Below are positions 1-8,376 of a stretch of DNA of 64,000 bases, piece by piece. The position numbers and the translations under genes are program-made. Under the pieces are notes generated by a model. That model was not told where the DNA came from. It ran no database searches and worked only from the letters and a program-made list of their open reading frames with translations. This DNA comes from Altericroceibacterium spongiae. GTDB lineage: Bacteria; Pseudomonadota; Alphaproteobacteria; Sphingomonadales; Sphingomonadaceae. How positions within the stretch are numbered: position 1 is the stretch's first letter; the number at the start of each line of letters is the position of its first letter. Where the stretch lies: assembly GCF_003610805.1 (NCBI RefSeq), contig NZ_RAPF01000002.1:186001-250000 (forward strand). Direction: 5' to 3'.

Positions 1-1
1 T

Positions 2-787
2 GCAATCGATGGCGGGGACGGCACGATCCGCGATGTGCTGACCCGCGGTGCGCGCAGTTTCGGCGACAACTGGCCCGATCTGATTATTCTGCCCAATGGC
101 AAAACCAACGCGCTGGCAGTGGATCTGGGCGTTCCTGCCGGCACCACGCTGGCCGATGCGATCGAAGCGATTGCGCTGGGCGGGCTGCAGAACCGTATTA
201 CGCGCCATCCTCTGCTGCTCGAAAAGGCCGATGGCACGGGCTCTCAGCATATCGGCTTTCTGTTCGGGGCGGGGGCGTTCAACGCTGCGATCGAGACAGG
301 GCAGATGGCGCATCGGTTCGGCGCCTTTCAGAGCTTTGCTATCGGAGTGACGGCGGCGGCCGGGCTGGCGCAGGCGCTGTTCGGTATCGGCAAGGGCGGC
401 TGGCGTCAGCTTGCTCCGATGCGGATACGCGATGACGACAAGGGCACCGAAGTGCCGCATAGCGGGCATGTTGCAGCGGATCTGCGCTATTTTGCCGGTT
501 TCTCCACGCTGGAACGGTTCCCGCTGGGGATGGAGCCTTTCGGTAAGAACAGCAGCGGGCTGCGCTATCTGGTGATCGATGCCCCGCTGCGTAAAGTAAT
601 CCTGCGCCTGCCCGCGTTGCTGATGGGAATGGAAGGGCCGAAACTGCCGCGCCTCGGGGTTCATCGCGGTAAGGGAGAGAGTTTCGATCTCGAGCTGGGC
701 GGTAAATTCATTCTCGATGGCGAGGCGTTCGAGCCGGGTCATTACCGCTTGCGGCTGGGACCGGAACTGCGCTTTATCGTCCCATGA
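2..787 (+). CDS. Diacylglycerol kinase-family lipid kinase (5' end cut by window)
   Basis: The reading frame is already open at base 2 and carries the family's signature GGDGT (fragment residues 4–8) followed by IRDV, so the gene starts upstream of the window and only its last ~261 residues are seen. The family phosphorylates a lipid hydroxyl such as that of diacylglycerol or a sphingoid/ceramide base with ATP. The C-terminal beta-sandwich typical of the YegS/DgkB fold is compatible with the region after residue ~110. Its stop overlaps the start of the next gene by ATGA, which suggests translational coupling with a predicted nucleotidyltransferase. The lipid substrate cannot be told from sequence. 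Confidence 0.85.
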   Translation, partial: AIDGGDGTIRDVLTRGARSFGDNWPDLIILPNGKTNALAVDLGVPAGTTLADAIEAIALGGLQNRITRHPLLLEKADGTGSQHIGFLFGAGAFNAAIETGQMAHRFGAFQSFAIGVTAAAGLAQALFGIGKGGWRQLAPMRIRDDDKGTEVPHSGHVAADLRYFAGFSTLERFPLGMEPFGKNSSGLRYLVIDAPLRKVILRLPALLMGMEGPKLPRLGVHRGKGESFDLELGGKFILDGEAFEPGHYRLRLGPELRFIVP

Positions 788-1743
788 GCGGTCCGCCGGA
801 AAACCGCCCCCTGGAAGACCGCCCCCTGGAAGACCACCCCCTGGAAGACCGCATTGCGGCAGGGCTGGAGCGGGATATGCCGGAAGCTGTCCGGGCCTTT
901 GCGGGAATGCTCGCGGCCGAAACGGGCGCGCGGGCAGTGCTGTTTTACGGTTCCAATCTGCGCACCGGTTCGCTGGACGGTGTGCTCGATTTCTATGTTC
1001 TGCTGCCCGGTGCGCCCGAAAGCGGAATCTGGCCGCGGGTCAGCTATCGCGAATGGATTTTTGAAGGCACGCCATTGCGCGCCAAGATTGCTACGATGAC
1101 GCTGGCCAAATTCCGGCAGGCGGCGGCGGGGGCGCTGATCGATACGACGATCTGGGCGCGTTTCGTGCAGCCCAGTGCGCTGGCTTTCGCCCGCGATACG
1201 GATGCAGCGCAAGATGTGGCGCAGGCGGTGGCCGATGCCTCGGTGACGGCCGCGCGGCTGGCGGCGGTGCTCGGGCCGGAATGCGGAAGTGCCGAAGATT
1301 ACTGGGCGGCGCTGTTCCGCGCGACTTACAAGGCCGAATTCAGAGTCGAGAAACCGGGGCGGGAACGCTCGATTCTCGATGCCAATGCGGCGCATTTCGA
1401 CGGTTTGCTGCCGCTCGCACTCGACCGGGCGGGGATCGCCTGGCAGTGCGTGGGGGCAGAATATCGGATCGATGTGCCGGCGGCCGAGCAACGCCGTGTG
1501 CGCCGCTGGTGGAGTAAACGGCAGCGGCTCGGCAAGGCGCTCAATCTCACGCGGCTGGTCAAAGCCTCAACCACTTTCGATGGTGCGGCGCGCTATGCCG
1601 CCTGGAAGATCGAACGGCATACCGGGGTGCCCGTCACCATCACCCCATGGCGGGAAAAACATCCCGTTCTTGCAGCGCCCGGCGTGCTGTTTTCGGTCTG
1701 GCGCCGGCGTGGACGGCAGAGCGGGAGCCGGAGTCGCGGGTGA
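784..1743 (+). CDS. Tam41/Mmp37-like nucleotidyltransferase (possible CDP-diacylglycerol synthase)
   Basis: This 319-residue protein has a YGSN motif at 55–58 followed by a GxxDxxLDF segment with acidic residues D65 and D69. That resembles the YGSG...D pattern of the Tam41/Mmp37 phosphatidate cytidylyltransferase family and other polymerase-beta-like nucleotidyltransferases. Later segments (YWAALF..YKAEFRVE near 177–190 and a basic C-terminal helix) are also in Tam41-like order. The start codon sits inside the stop of the lipid kinase gene (ATGA), so a product of the kinase such as phosphatidate could be its substrate. The N-terminus holds three near-identical five-residue repeats, PLEDR/PLEDH/PLEDR, at 9–23. 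Family assignment rests on motif recall, not a search. It could instead be a different minimal nucleotidyltransferase. Confidence 0.55.
   Translation: MSGPPENRPLEDRPLEDHPLEDRIAAGLERDMPEAVRAFAGMLAAETGARAVLFYGSNLRTGSLDGVLDFYVLLPGAPESGIWPRVSYREWIFEGTPLRAKIATMTLAKFRQAAAGALIDTTIWARFVQPSALAFARDTDAAQDVAQAVADASVTAARLAAVLGPECGSAEDYWAALFRATYKAEFRVEKPGRERSILDANAAHFDGLLPLALDRAGIAWQCVGAEYRIDVPAAEQRRVRRWWSKRQRLGKALNLTRLVKASTTFDGAARYAAWKIERHTGVPVTITPWREKHPVLAAPGVLFSVWRRRGRQSGSRSRG
808..852 (+). repeat. Three tandem 15-bp units inside the nucleotidyltransferase gene
   Basis: Three consecutive copies of CCCCTGGAAGACCGC occur, the middle one with a single G-to-A change (CAC for CGC). They are in frame and encode PLEDR, PLEDH, PLEDR. 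Such units can expand or contract by slippage without breaking the frame. The repeat lies before the first predicted fold element. Confidence 0.95.
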
Positions 1744-1787
1744 GGTCGGAGTTGGGGCTGAGCAACGCTCTTCGTACCGGAAATGCA

Positions 1788-1815
1788 AAAAGGCCCGCAT
1801 CGTTGCGGGCCTTTT
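1788..1815. terminator. Bidirectional intrinsic terminator
   Basis: A perfect 12-bp stem, AAAAGGCCCGCA and TGCGGGCCTTTT, encloses a TCGT loop. The T-run on each side allows it to end both the lipid kinase operon on plus and the convergent DUF2141 gene on minus. Confidence 0.85.
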
Positions 1816-1864
1816 CGGTTTCGCAAGCCGCCTGTGCGGCCCGCTCGAATACGGCGCAGGCGGC

Positions 1865-2365
1865 TTACGGATAGCGCAGCGTGATCTTGGTGCCGAGATT
1901 GGTCTTGCCGATATTCAGCCGGACCGAACTGAAGGTCGGAATTCCTGCCAGAGTGGAGGGATTATTGGTAAAACCGAACCCTTCGGTCGGCAGACCCAGC
2001 CCGCTGCGGTCGAACTTCCGGTTGCCGTTCTCGTCATGATAGACGACGATGGCATAAACCCCCGTTTTGGGCACGAAGATGCAGGTGCTGGTTCGGCCTT
2101 CTTTGGCTTTGAACCGCTCGGTATACATCGAGCCGTGGCTGGCGAGGAATTTGCTCGAATCGTCGTCATACAAGGTGACGCCGATCAGCCCGTTGCTGTT
2201 ACGCACGCCTTCGACCACCACATGGACCCAGGTGTCGCTTTTCGGGCCCTGGCAATAAGACGGCGCTTCTGCCGCCGCAGCGGGAGATGCCGTCGCGCCC
2301 AGAGAAAGCGCCAGAGCGGTGGTGAGACCCGCCAGCGCGGAGCGGAATTTGATGCCTTTTTTCAT
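1865..2365 (-). CDS. DUF2141-family secreted protein
   Basis: The 166-residue product begins with a clear Sec signal (KKGIKFRS, then a hydrophobic stretch ending near AAAAEA, ~residue 33), so it is probably periplasmic. The mature part matches the DUF2141 pattern: a beta strand with NGLIGVTLYDD, a central YAIVVYHDENGNRKFDR, then LPTEGFGFTNN and a closing strand near the C-terminus. No biochemical function is established for this family. It is transcribed alone and convergent with the lipid kinase pair across a shared terminator. Confidence 0.85.
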   Translation of the reverse strand: MKKGIKFRSALAGLTTALALSLGATASPAAAAEAPSYCQGPKSDTWVHVVVEGVRNSNGLIGVTLYDDDSSKFLASHGSMYTERFKAKEGRTSTCIFVPKTGVYAIVVYHDENGNRKFDRSGLGLPTEGFGFTNNPSTLAGIPTFSSVRLNIGKTNLGTKITLRYP

Positions 2366-2679
2366 TGAATATCGACCTCGAAATTGCTTTCTCGGGGTGG
2401 CTGTGCGTGCCCCTGTCCACTGGCCTATTCAGCCTTTTCCAGGACGCGGTTCAACCCCGTTTTTCCGCTATTTTATCGCCCATGGCCAGTGAATGATCCG
2501 TGAATTGTGCGGTTAGCTTGCGGAAAGGCTGGCTGTGCGTGTCGATGACCGTACAGCTTGACGGCATAAGACAATTCTGCCGGGCGTAGCGGCTCTTTTG
2601 CTTCCCGGAAAGCAAAGTCATGTGGAAAATGGAGCCAATTCAGCTTGTCCGCTGATTCGCACAGGCTTAAAGCTGGATT
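2366..2679. other. Intergenic region between divergent DUF2141 gene and rpe
   Basis: These 314 bases hold no convincing gene. They must carry the promoters of the divergent DUF2141 gene and of rpe. A TTGACG near 2558 is a possible -35 element for rpe but has no clear -10 partner. A short hairpin, TTGCTT and AAGCAA around a CCCGGA loop, lies near 2598–2615. Confidence 0.5.
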
Positions 2680-3357
2680 ATGAGCATCCCCCTTATTTCG
2701 CCTTCGATCCTGTCTGCCGACTTCGCCCGTCTGGGGGAGGAAGTGCGCGCGATCGACGCCGCCGGGGCGGACTGGATTCACATCGATGTGATGGACGGGC
2801 ATTTCGTGCCCAATATCACCATCGGCCCCGCTGTGGTGAAGGCGTTGCGCCCCCATTCGGACAAGCCGTTCGATGTGCATCTGATGATTTCTCCGGTGGA
2901 TTCCTATCTGGAAGATTTTGCCGAGGCGGGGGCCGATATCATCACCGTCCATCCCGAAGCCGGGCCGCACACGCATCGCACCGTGCAGGCGATCAAGGGG
3001 CTCGGCAAACAGGCGGGTATTTCGCTCAATCCCGCAACGCCGGCCAAGATGCTCGACTATCTGATCGACGAGATCGATCTGGTTCTGGTGATGAGCGTCA
3101 ATCCCGGTTTCGGCGGACAGAGTTTCATTTCCAGCCAGCTTCGCAAGATCGAGGCGGTGCGGAAAATGATCGATAAGACCGGGCGCGATATCCGCCTTGA
3201 AGTGGATGGTGGCGTCAATGCACAGACCGCGCGGCAATGCAGCGATGCCGGGGCCGATGTGCTGGTCGCCGGATCGGCCACATTCAAGGGCGGGCCCGGG
3301 GCCTATGCCGCCAATATCGCTGCTCTCAAAGGCCTGCCCGAAAGCAGCGCCGCATGA
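2680..3357 (+). CDS. rpe: Ribulose-phosphate 3-epimerase
   Basis: This enzyme interconverts ribulose 5-phosphate and xylulose 5-phosphate in the pentose phosphate pathway, in the cytoplasm. The 225-residue length is normal. It shows the TIM-barrel signatures [12 protein letters not shown] (H34, D36), [12 protein letters not shown] around 138–149 and EVDGGVN around 174–180. D36 and D176 are the expected catalytic acid–base pair. Its stop overlaps the start of the heparinase-like gene by ATGA. Xylulose 5-phosphate is not a direct precursor for the neighbouring genes, so the grouping is probably for co-transcription only. Confidence 0.96.
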   Translation: MSIPLISPSILSADFARLGEEVRAIDAAGADWIHIDVMDGHFVPNITIGPAVVKALRPHSDKPFDVHLMISPVDSYLEDFAEAGADIITVHPEAGPHTHRTVQAIKGLGKQAGISLNPATPAKMLDYLIDEIDLVLVMSVNPGFGGQSFISSQLRKIEAVRKMIDKTGRDIRLEVDGGVNAQTARQCSDAGADVLVAGSATFKGGPGAYAANIAALKGLPESSAA

Positions 3358-5213
3358 AGGAGGCCGCGATCTCCGGGCGCCTGGCGCTGGAGGGAGACGC
3401 GGCCGGCGATGCACAGGATATGGCCCTTCCCCTGGACAGCCTTCACGAAGATCTCGTCCTGCAGGATGAAGAAGAGAATGGGGAACGCGGTGAGCTGATC
3501 CAGCCCGGTCGCTCGCTGGCCGTGACTCATTTTGCGCCGCCTTCCATCGGTCCGGCGGAGCGCTTTATGCGCTTTGCCTATCGCCTCGGTGTGCCCGGAT
3601 CGACTCTCGCTGCACCGTTTCGCAAGCCCGCAAGGCCGCGTCTGCTGGCGACGGTGGAGAGCCCGCTGGAAGGCAACCGGCAGGCGGGGATGGCGCTGCG
3701 CGCAGGCCATTTCCTGATCCACGGGGTGAAAGCGCCGATTGCGCAGCTCGATTTTTCGCCCACCGCCAAGATCACACCGCCTTTCGAACGGGCCATGCAC
3801 GGTTTCGGCTGGCTGCGCGATCTGGCAGCGTCGGGCACGCGTGACCAGTGCAGCCAGACGGCCGAGCGTTTGTTCATCAACTGGATGAATGCCAATCCCG
3901 AAATCGGCAAAGGTATGCCCTGGAAAGTGGAGCATGCAGGGCACCGGCTGCTTAACTGGCTGGTCTATGCGCCGCTGATCATGTCGGGATCGGACAAGGC
4001 CCTGCGCAATCGTGTCCTGACGCTGATGGCCGACACGGCGCGCTGGCTCGATCGCAATGTGAACCACGCAGACGATCTGCTCGGTGAGATTACCGGCTGG
4101 TGTGCGATTACGGCGGCGGGGCTGCTGCTGCCCGATGGCAAGCCGCGCCGTCTCTATGGCGAAGCGGGACTGATTCACGCGCTGGGCGATTTCGTGGGCG
4201 AGGATGGCGGCGTCCTGTCGCGCAGCCCGCTCGGCCAGATGGAACTGATGACATTGCTGATGGATCTTTCCGCCTGTTATCGCGCCATGCGCCTGCCCGT
4301 GCCCGACGCGCTGGAGGCGATGCAGACCATGCTGGTGCCCCCGCTTCTGGCGCTGGTTCATTCGGATGGCGGGCTCGGCTGCTGGCAGGGTTCCGGCGCG
4401 CTCGATGCGCAGGCGCTCAGCGCACTGATCGAAGCCAGCGGCGTACGCACCCGTCCTTTACGCAATCCGCGCCAGTGGGGTTATCAGCGCGTGGCGACCA
4501 AAGGCAGCGTGCTGCAATTCGACACCGCACCGCCGCCGCTTGCCAGACATGCGCGCCATGGCTGTGCTTCGACACTGGCTTTCGAATTTTCGCATGGGCC
4601 CCATCGTCTGATCGTTAATTGTGGCGGTGCAGCCTTTGCCGGCGGGCAGGTGCCTGTGCGCGTTGAACAGGGTCTGCGCGCCACGGCAGCGCATTCCACG
4701 CTGGTGCTCGACGATGCCAATTCCACCGCCGTCCTTATCAAGGGCAAGCTGGGCAAGGGCGTGAACGAGGTGGAGCTGGACCGGCGCCTGCTGGAAAGCG
4801 AAAACGGAACTGCGACTCGAATCGAAGCGAGCCATGATGGCTATGCTTCGCGCTTCGGGCTGATTCATCGCCGTATTCTTATCCTGCGCGATGATGGAAC
4901 GGAATTACGCGGCGAAGATCTTTTACTTCCCTCGGGGCGGCGTGGACAAAAAGGCAAAGTGCCATACGCCCTGCGTTTCCATATTGGCCCCGCTATTGAG
5001 CTGGGACTTGCGGAAAACCGCAAGAATGTGGGTTTCGCTCTGCCCGATGGAAGCTATTGGCAGTTTGTCTCCGGCTCTGGCGAAGTTGCCATAGAGGAGA
5101 GCATGTGGATCGATGGCAGCGGCAGGGCTCACCCTATCCAGCAATTGGTGCTACAGGGGCTGGCCTCTCGCGGTGGAGGAAATTTCTCCTGGCTGCTGAA
5201 AAAGATGGGATGA
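3354..5213 (+). CDS. Heparinase II/III-family protein
   Basis: The ATG at 3354 is chosen because it overlaps the rpe stop (ATGA); upstream codons in this frame would run through rpe. The product is ~619 residues. It has an alpha-helical N-terminal half with WLRDLAASG and [12 protein letters not shown], typical of the (alpha/alpha) barrel of the family. The C-terminal beta region has [11 protein letters not shown], followed by the [10 protein letters not shown] segment. Family members cleave uronic-acid-containing polysaccharides by beta-elimination. No signal peptide is visible, so it is probably cytoplasmic and its real substrate is unknown. It lies 7 bases before purH. Confidence 0.85.
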   Translation: MKEAAISGRLALEGDAAGDAQDMALPLDSLHEDLVLQDEEENGERGELIQPGRSLAVTHFAPPSIGPAERFMRFAYRLGVPGSTLAAPFRKPARPRLLATVESPLEGNRQAGMALRAGHFLIHGVKAPIAQLDFSPTAKITPPFERAMHGFGWLRDLAASGTRDQCSQTAERLFINWMNANPEIGKGMPWKVEHAGHRLLNWLVYAPLIMSGSDKALRNRVLTLMADTARWLDRNVNHADDLLGEITGWCAITAAGLLLPDGKPRRLYGEAGLIHALGDFVGEDGGVLSRSPLGQMELMTLLMDLSACYRAMRLPVPDALEAMQTMLVPPLLALVHSDGGLGCWQGSGALDAQALSALIEASGVRTRPLRNPRQWGYQRVATKGSVLQFDTAPPPLARHARHGCASTLAFEFSHGPHRLIVNCGGAAFAGGQVPVRVEQGLRATAAHSTLVLDDANSTAVLIKGKLGKGVNEVELDRRLLESENGTATRIEASHDGYASRFGLIHRRILILRDDGTELRGEDLLLPSGRRGQKGKVPYALRFHIGPAIELGLAENRKNVGFALPDGSYWQFVSGSGEVAIEESMWIDGSGRAHPIQQLVLQGLASRGGGNFSWLLKKMG

Positions 5214-5220
5214 TATTTAC

Positions 5221-6810
5221 GTGAGTGATGTGACGATCAGGCGGGCGCTTCTTTCTGTGTCCGACAAAAGCGGTTTGGCGGAACTCGGCAAGGCGCTCAG
5301 TGCGCGCGGTGTGGAGCTGGTATCGACCGGCGGCACAGCCAAGGCACTGCGCGATGCCGGGCTGGATGTGAAAGACATTTCCGAACTGACCGGCTTTCCC
5401 GAAATGATGGATGGCCGCGTGAAGACGCTGCATCCGATCGTCCATGGTGGCCTGCTGGCCGTGCGCGACAATCCCGAACACGCTGCTTCTATGGAAGAGC
5501 ACAATATCGGGGCGATCGATCTCGTGGTGGTCAATCTCTATCCCTTCGAAGCCACTGTGGCGCGCGGGGCCGAGCGTGATGAAGTGATCGAAAATATCGA
5601 TATTGGCGGCCCTTCCATGGTCCGCTCCTCTGCCAAGAATCACAAATTCGTCACCATCGTTACCGATGCGGGCGATTATGGCGAGCTGATGGAAGAGCTG
5701 GAAAGCCGCAATGGCGCCACTTCGCTCGATTTCCGTAAGAAGATGGCAGCCAAGGCCTTTTCTGCCACGGCGCGTTACGATGCAGCGATCAGCCAGTATT
5801 TCCTCGGCACCGATCAGAAGCAGGCTTTGCCCGATCAGTTCTCGCTGGTGGCGACCAAGCTGTCCGAACTGCGCTATGGCGAAAACCCGCATCAGTCCGC
5901 AGCGATCTATCAGCCTTACGGTTCGAGCGAAAAAGGGCTCGCGCAGGCTGAACAGGTGCAGGGCAAGGCGCTGAGCTACAATAATTACAACGATGCCGAC
6001 GCTGCACTGGAACTCTGCGCCGAATTCAAGGGGCAGGCACCGGCTGTCGTGATCGTCAAACATGCCAATCCCTGTGGCGTGGCGCAGGCGCCCGATCTGT
6101 TGCAGGCCTGGCACGATGCTCTGGCCTGTGACAGCGTTTCGGCCTTTGGTGGCATTGTGGCGGTCAACCGCCCGCTGGATGGGCCGACGGCCGAAGCCAT
6201 TTGCGAAATCTTCACTGAAGTGGTGGTGGCGCCGGGGGCTGACGATGCGGCCAGGGCGGCCTTTGCTAAAAAGAAGAATCTGCGCCTTCTGCTGATCGAC
6301 GAATTGCCCGATCCGCGCCGGACCGGTTTCGCACTGCGCCCGATCACGGGCGGCCTGCTGGTCCAGTCGCGCGATAATGGCGCGGTGGCCGAAGCCGCTC
6401 TCAAGACCGTGACCAAACGTGAACCGACCGAGCAGGAACTGAAGGATTGTCTGTTCGCCTGGACCGTGGCCCGCCATGTGAAGTCCAACGCCATCGTCTA
6501 TGCTAAAGACGGTGCCACAGCCGGTATCGGCGCGGGTCAGATGAATCGCCGCGACAGTGCGCGCATTGCCGCGATCAAGGCGCGCGAAGCGGCCGAAAAA
6601 TACGGCTGGGATACGCCGCGCACGCAAGGTAGTGCGGTGGCATCCGATGCGTTTTTCCCTTTCGCGGATGGTTTACTGGCTGCGGTGGAAGCCGGCGCCA
6701 CGGCAGTAATTCAGCCGGGCGGATCGATGCGTGACGATGAAGTTATTCAGGCTGCCGACGAGGCCGGTCTGGCCATGGTGTTCACCGGAATGCGGCATTT
6801 CCGTCACTGA
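5221..6810 (+). CDS. purH: Bifunctional AICAR formyltransferase / IMP cyclohydrolase
   Basis: PurH performs the last two steps of de novo IMP synthesis: formylation of AICAR by 10-formyl-THF and ring closure to IMP. The 529-residue length fits. The N-terminal MGS-like cyclohydrolase domain shows [11 protein letters not shown] and [13 protein letters not shown]. The C-terminal transformylase domain shows the KHANPCG segment and [20 protein letters not shown]. The start is GTG with only a weak ribosome site, following the heparinase-like stop by 7 bases, so it probably depends on upstream translation. No PurR or other operator was recognised. Confidence 0.97.
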   Translation: MSDVTIRRALLSVSDKSGLAELGKALSARGVELVSTGGTAKALRDAGLDVKDISELTGFPEMMDGRVKTLHPIVHGGLLAVRDNPEHAASMEEHNIGAIDLVVVNLYPFEATVARGAERDEVIENIDIGGPSMVRSSAKNHKFVTIVTDAGDYGELMEELESRNGATSLDFRKKMAAKAFSATARYDAAISQYFLGTDQKQALPDQFSLVATKLSELRYGENPHQSAAIYQPYGSSEKGLAQAEQVQGKALSYNNYNDADAALELCAEFKGQAPAVVIVKHANPCGVAQAPDLLQAWHDALACDSVSAFGGIVAVNRPLDGPTAEAICEIFTEVVVAPGADDAARAAFAKKKNLRLLLIDELPDPRRTGFALRPITGGLLVQSRDNGAVAEAALKTVTKREPTEQELKDCLFAWTVARHVKSNAIVYAKDGATAGIGAGQMNRRDSARIAAIKAREAAEKYGWDTPRTQGSAVASDAFFPFADGLLAAVEAGATAVIQPGGSMRDDEVIQAADEAGLAMVFTGMRHFRH

Positions 6811-6991
6811 TATAAAAAACTATTGCGCGCTATTGAATTGATGGCGCCAAGGATTAGATAGGCATGTAAGGAAGCATGCCACATCGGTCCGTCCCATTTT
6901 TGTGGCGGGCCGGTCCTGTATTCACCGCTGGGAAATTGCGGCTTCCTGATTGAGGGGGGCGGATACAGGATTGAGAGTTGAAGAGTTGAGT

Positions 6992-7090
6992 ATGGAATTG
7001 TTCAAACCTGACCTTTATCGAGCCTTTTTCGTAGGCTTCGGCGTAACGGCTGTCAGTATGGCGGTCTATATTCTGCCGCAAATGGTGTGA
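6992..7090 (+). CDS. 32-residue single-pass membrane micro-protein
   Basis: A short complete frame begins MELFKPDLYR and continues with a hydrophobic stretch, AFFVGFGVTAVSMAVYIL, then ends PQMV. The charged N-terminus followed by one membrane-length segment is the usual form of tiny inner-membrane proteins, and similar MELFKPD-starting peptides are, from memory, common in sphingomonads. Its TGA at 7088–7090 ends 4 bases before the ATG of msrA, which supports a real, coupled gene. Only a weak purine-rich stretch (GAAGAG) precedes the ATG. Function is unknown. Confidence 0.6.
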   Translation: MELFKPDLYRAFFVGFGVTAVSMAVYILPQMV

Positions 7091-7094
7091 TGTG

Positions 7095-7781
7095 ATGCGA
7101 AGGCGGATCTCTGCCTTCGCTGCCTTTTTCATGGCCCTGGCGGCGTCTGCCTGCCAGGGCCATGCTGCATCTGCTGCAGAAAATATTGTCCGCGCACCGG
7201 TTGCCGCGAGACAAGCGGAAGAAGCTACGGGGCTCAAAACCGCCATTTTCGCCGGAGGGTGTTTCTGGGGTGTGGAAGCGGTTTTCAGCCATGTGAAGGG
7301 TGTGCGCAGCGCCGTTTCCGGCTATCATGGCGGCACAAAAGCGGATGCTTCTTATCGCCGGGTGACAAGCGGTAAAACGGGCCATGCCGAAGCGGTGAAG
7401 GTCGTCTACAACCCGGAAAAAATCCGTTATGATCAGCTTGTGCGGATCTTCTTTTCGGTGATTGCCGATCCCACACTGAGCGATCGGCAGGGGCCCGATA
7501 TCGGCACGCAATATCGTGCGGCTCTGGTGCCGCTGGACAGCGAACAACGGCTGGTGGCGCAGGCCTATCTGAAGCAGATGAAGGCCAGCGGTCTGTGGCA
7601 GGACCCCATTGTTACGCGGATCGAACCCCTGCGGACATTCTATAAAGCGGAGAAGTATCATCAGGACTTCGCCCGCAAACATCCCGATAACGGCTATATA
7701 CGGCGCTGGGACGCGCCCAAGGTAAGGGCGCTGAAACGCCTCTATCCCGCAGTGTATCGGGCAGATTTCGTCCGCGGCTGA
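7095..7781 (+). CDS. msrA: Exported peptide-methionine (S)-S-oxide reductase MsrA
   Basis: MsrA reduces the S-epimer of methionine sulfoxide in proteins. The catalytic motif GCFWG is present near residues 57–61, and the downstream GYHGG and GHAEAVKVVYNP segments match the family. An N-terminal MRRRISAFAAFFMALAASAC looks like a Sec or lipoprotein signal (weak lipobox ending at Cys), so the enzyme probably acts in the periplasm. No further cysteine follows the catalytic one, so it is a one-Cys form that needs an external reductant. A GTG at 7092 is an alternative start. It follows the micro-protein gene directly. Confidence 0.93.
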   Translation: MRRRISAFAAFFMALAASACQGHAASAAENIVRAPVAARQAEEATGLKTAIFAGGCFWGVEAVFSHVKGVRSAVSGYHGGTKADASYRRVTSGKTGHAEAVKVVYNPEKIRYDQLVRIFFSVIADPTLSDRQGPDIGTQYRAALVPLDSEQRLVAQAYLKQMKASGLWQDPIVTRIEPLRTFYKAEKYHQDFARKHPDNGYIRRWDAPKVRALKRLYPAVYRADFVRG

Positions 7782-7848
7782 CAAAGAGGTATTTGGCCTT
7801 AGCTTGCAGGTAATTGCCGTTCGGTCCGCGGTACCCTATATCGGATCG

Positions 7849-8310
7849 ATGGCACATTCACATCATGAACATTCGGGCACACAGCTTGTGGAAGCGGCGC
7901 AATCGGTGCTGACCGGGGCCGGCGAACAGTGGACGGCTATGCGTGCCGATGTGTTCGAAGCTCTGGCAGCGCAGGACCGGCCCGCTTCGGCCTATGATAT
8001 CGCCGAGGTCGTGGGGACGAAGCGCGGCAAGCGCGTGGCGGCCAACAGCGTCTATCGCATTCTCGACCTGTTCGTGCGGACCAATCTCGCCAACCGGATC
8101 GAGAGTTCCAATGCCTATCTCGCCAACAGCCATCCGGGCTGCCAGCATGATTGCATTTTCCTGATTTGCGACGATTGCGGCATGGCCACCCATCTGGATG
8201 ACGACAGGCTGACCAGTGCCCTGCGCGAGGCTGGCCAGCGGCACGGTTTTGCCGATGTCCGCCCCGTGGTGGAGCTGCGCGGCCTGTGCAACGATTGTGC
8301 AAGCAGCTGA
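7849..8310 (+). CDS. Fur-family regulator, Zur-like
   Basis: This 153-residue protein has the Fur-family winged-helix (RADVFEALAAQDRPASAYDIAE and VAANSVYRILDLF) and a dimerisation half with two CxxC pairs, CDDC and a C-terminal CNDC, that bind structural zinc. The histidine-rich N-terminus (MAHSHHEHSG) and the overall pattern fit zinc-responsive Zur more than iron-responsive Fur. The ATG at 7849 is chosen because homology begins there; upstream codons in the frame are not conserved-looking. It is 68 bases after msrA on the same strand. No zinc transporter gene is nearby to confirm the metal. Confidence 0.85.
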   Translation: MAHSHHEHSGTQLVEAAQSVLTGAGEQWTAMRADVFEALAAQDRPASAYDIAEVVGTKRGKRVAANSVYRILDLFVRTNLANRIESSNAYLANSHPGCQHDCIFLICDDCGMATHLDDDRLTSALREAGQRHGFADVRPVVELRGLCNDCASS

Positions 8311-8376
8311 TTTTACGCAGAATCCGAAATTGAGCGATTCATCGACAGGTCCGCAAAGGGAGTGTAAGCGGAAGTG

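Noticed and set aside
5134-6627. A 497-residue open frame on minus opposite purH
   Set aside because: It is antisense to purH and has no recognisable family features.
6870-6935. GGCATG/CATGCC and CGGTCCG-type hairpins after purH as a strong terminator or riboswitch
   Set aside because: Stems are short or mismatched and no T-run follows; no riboswitch core was recognised.
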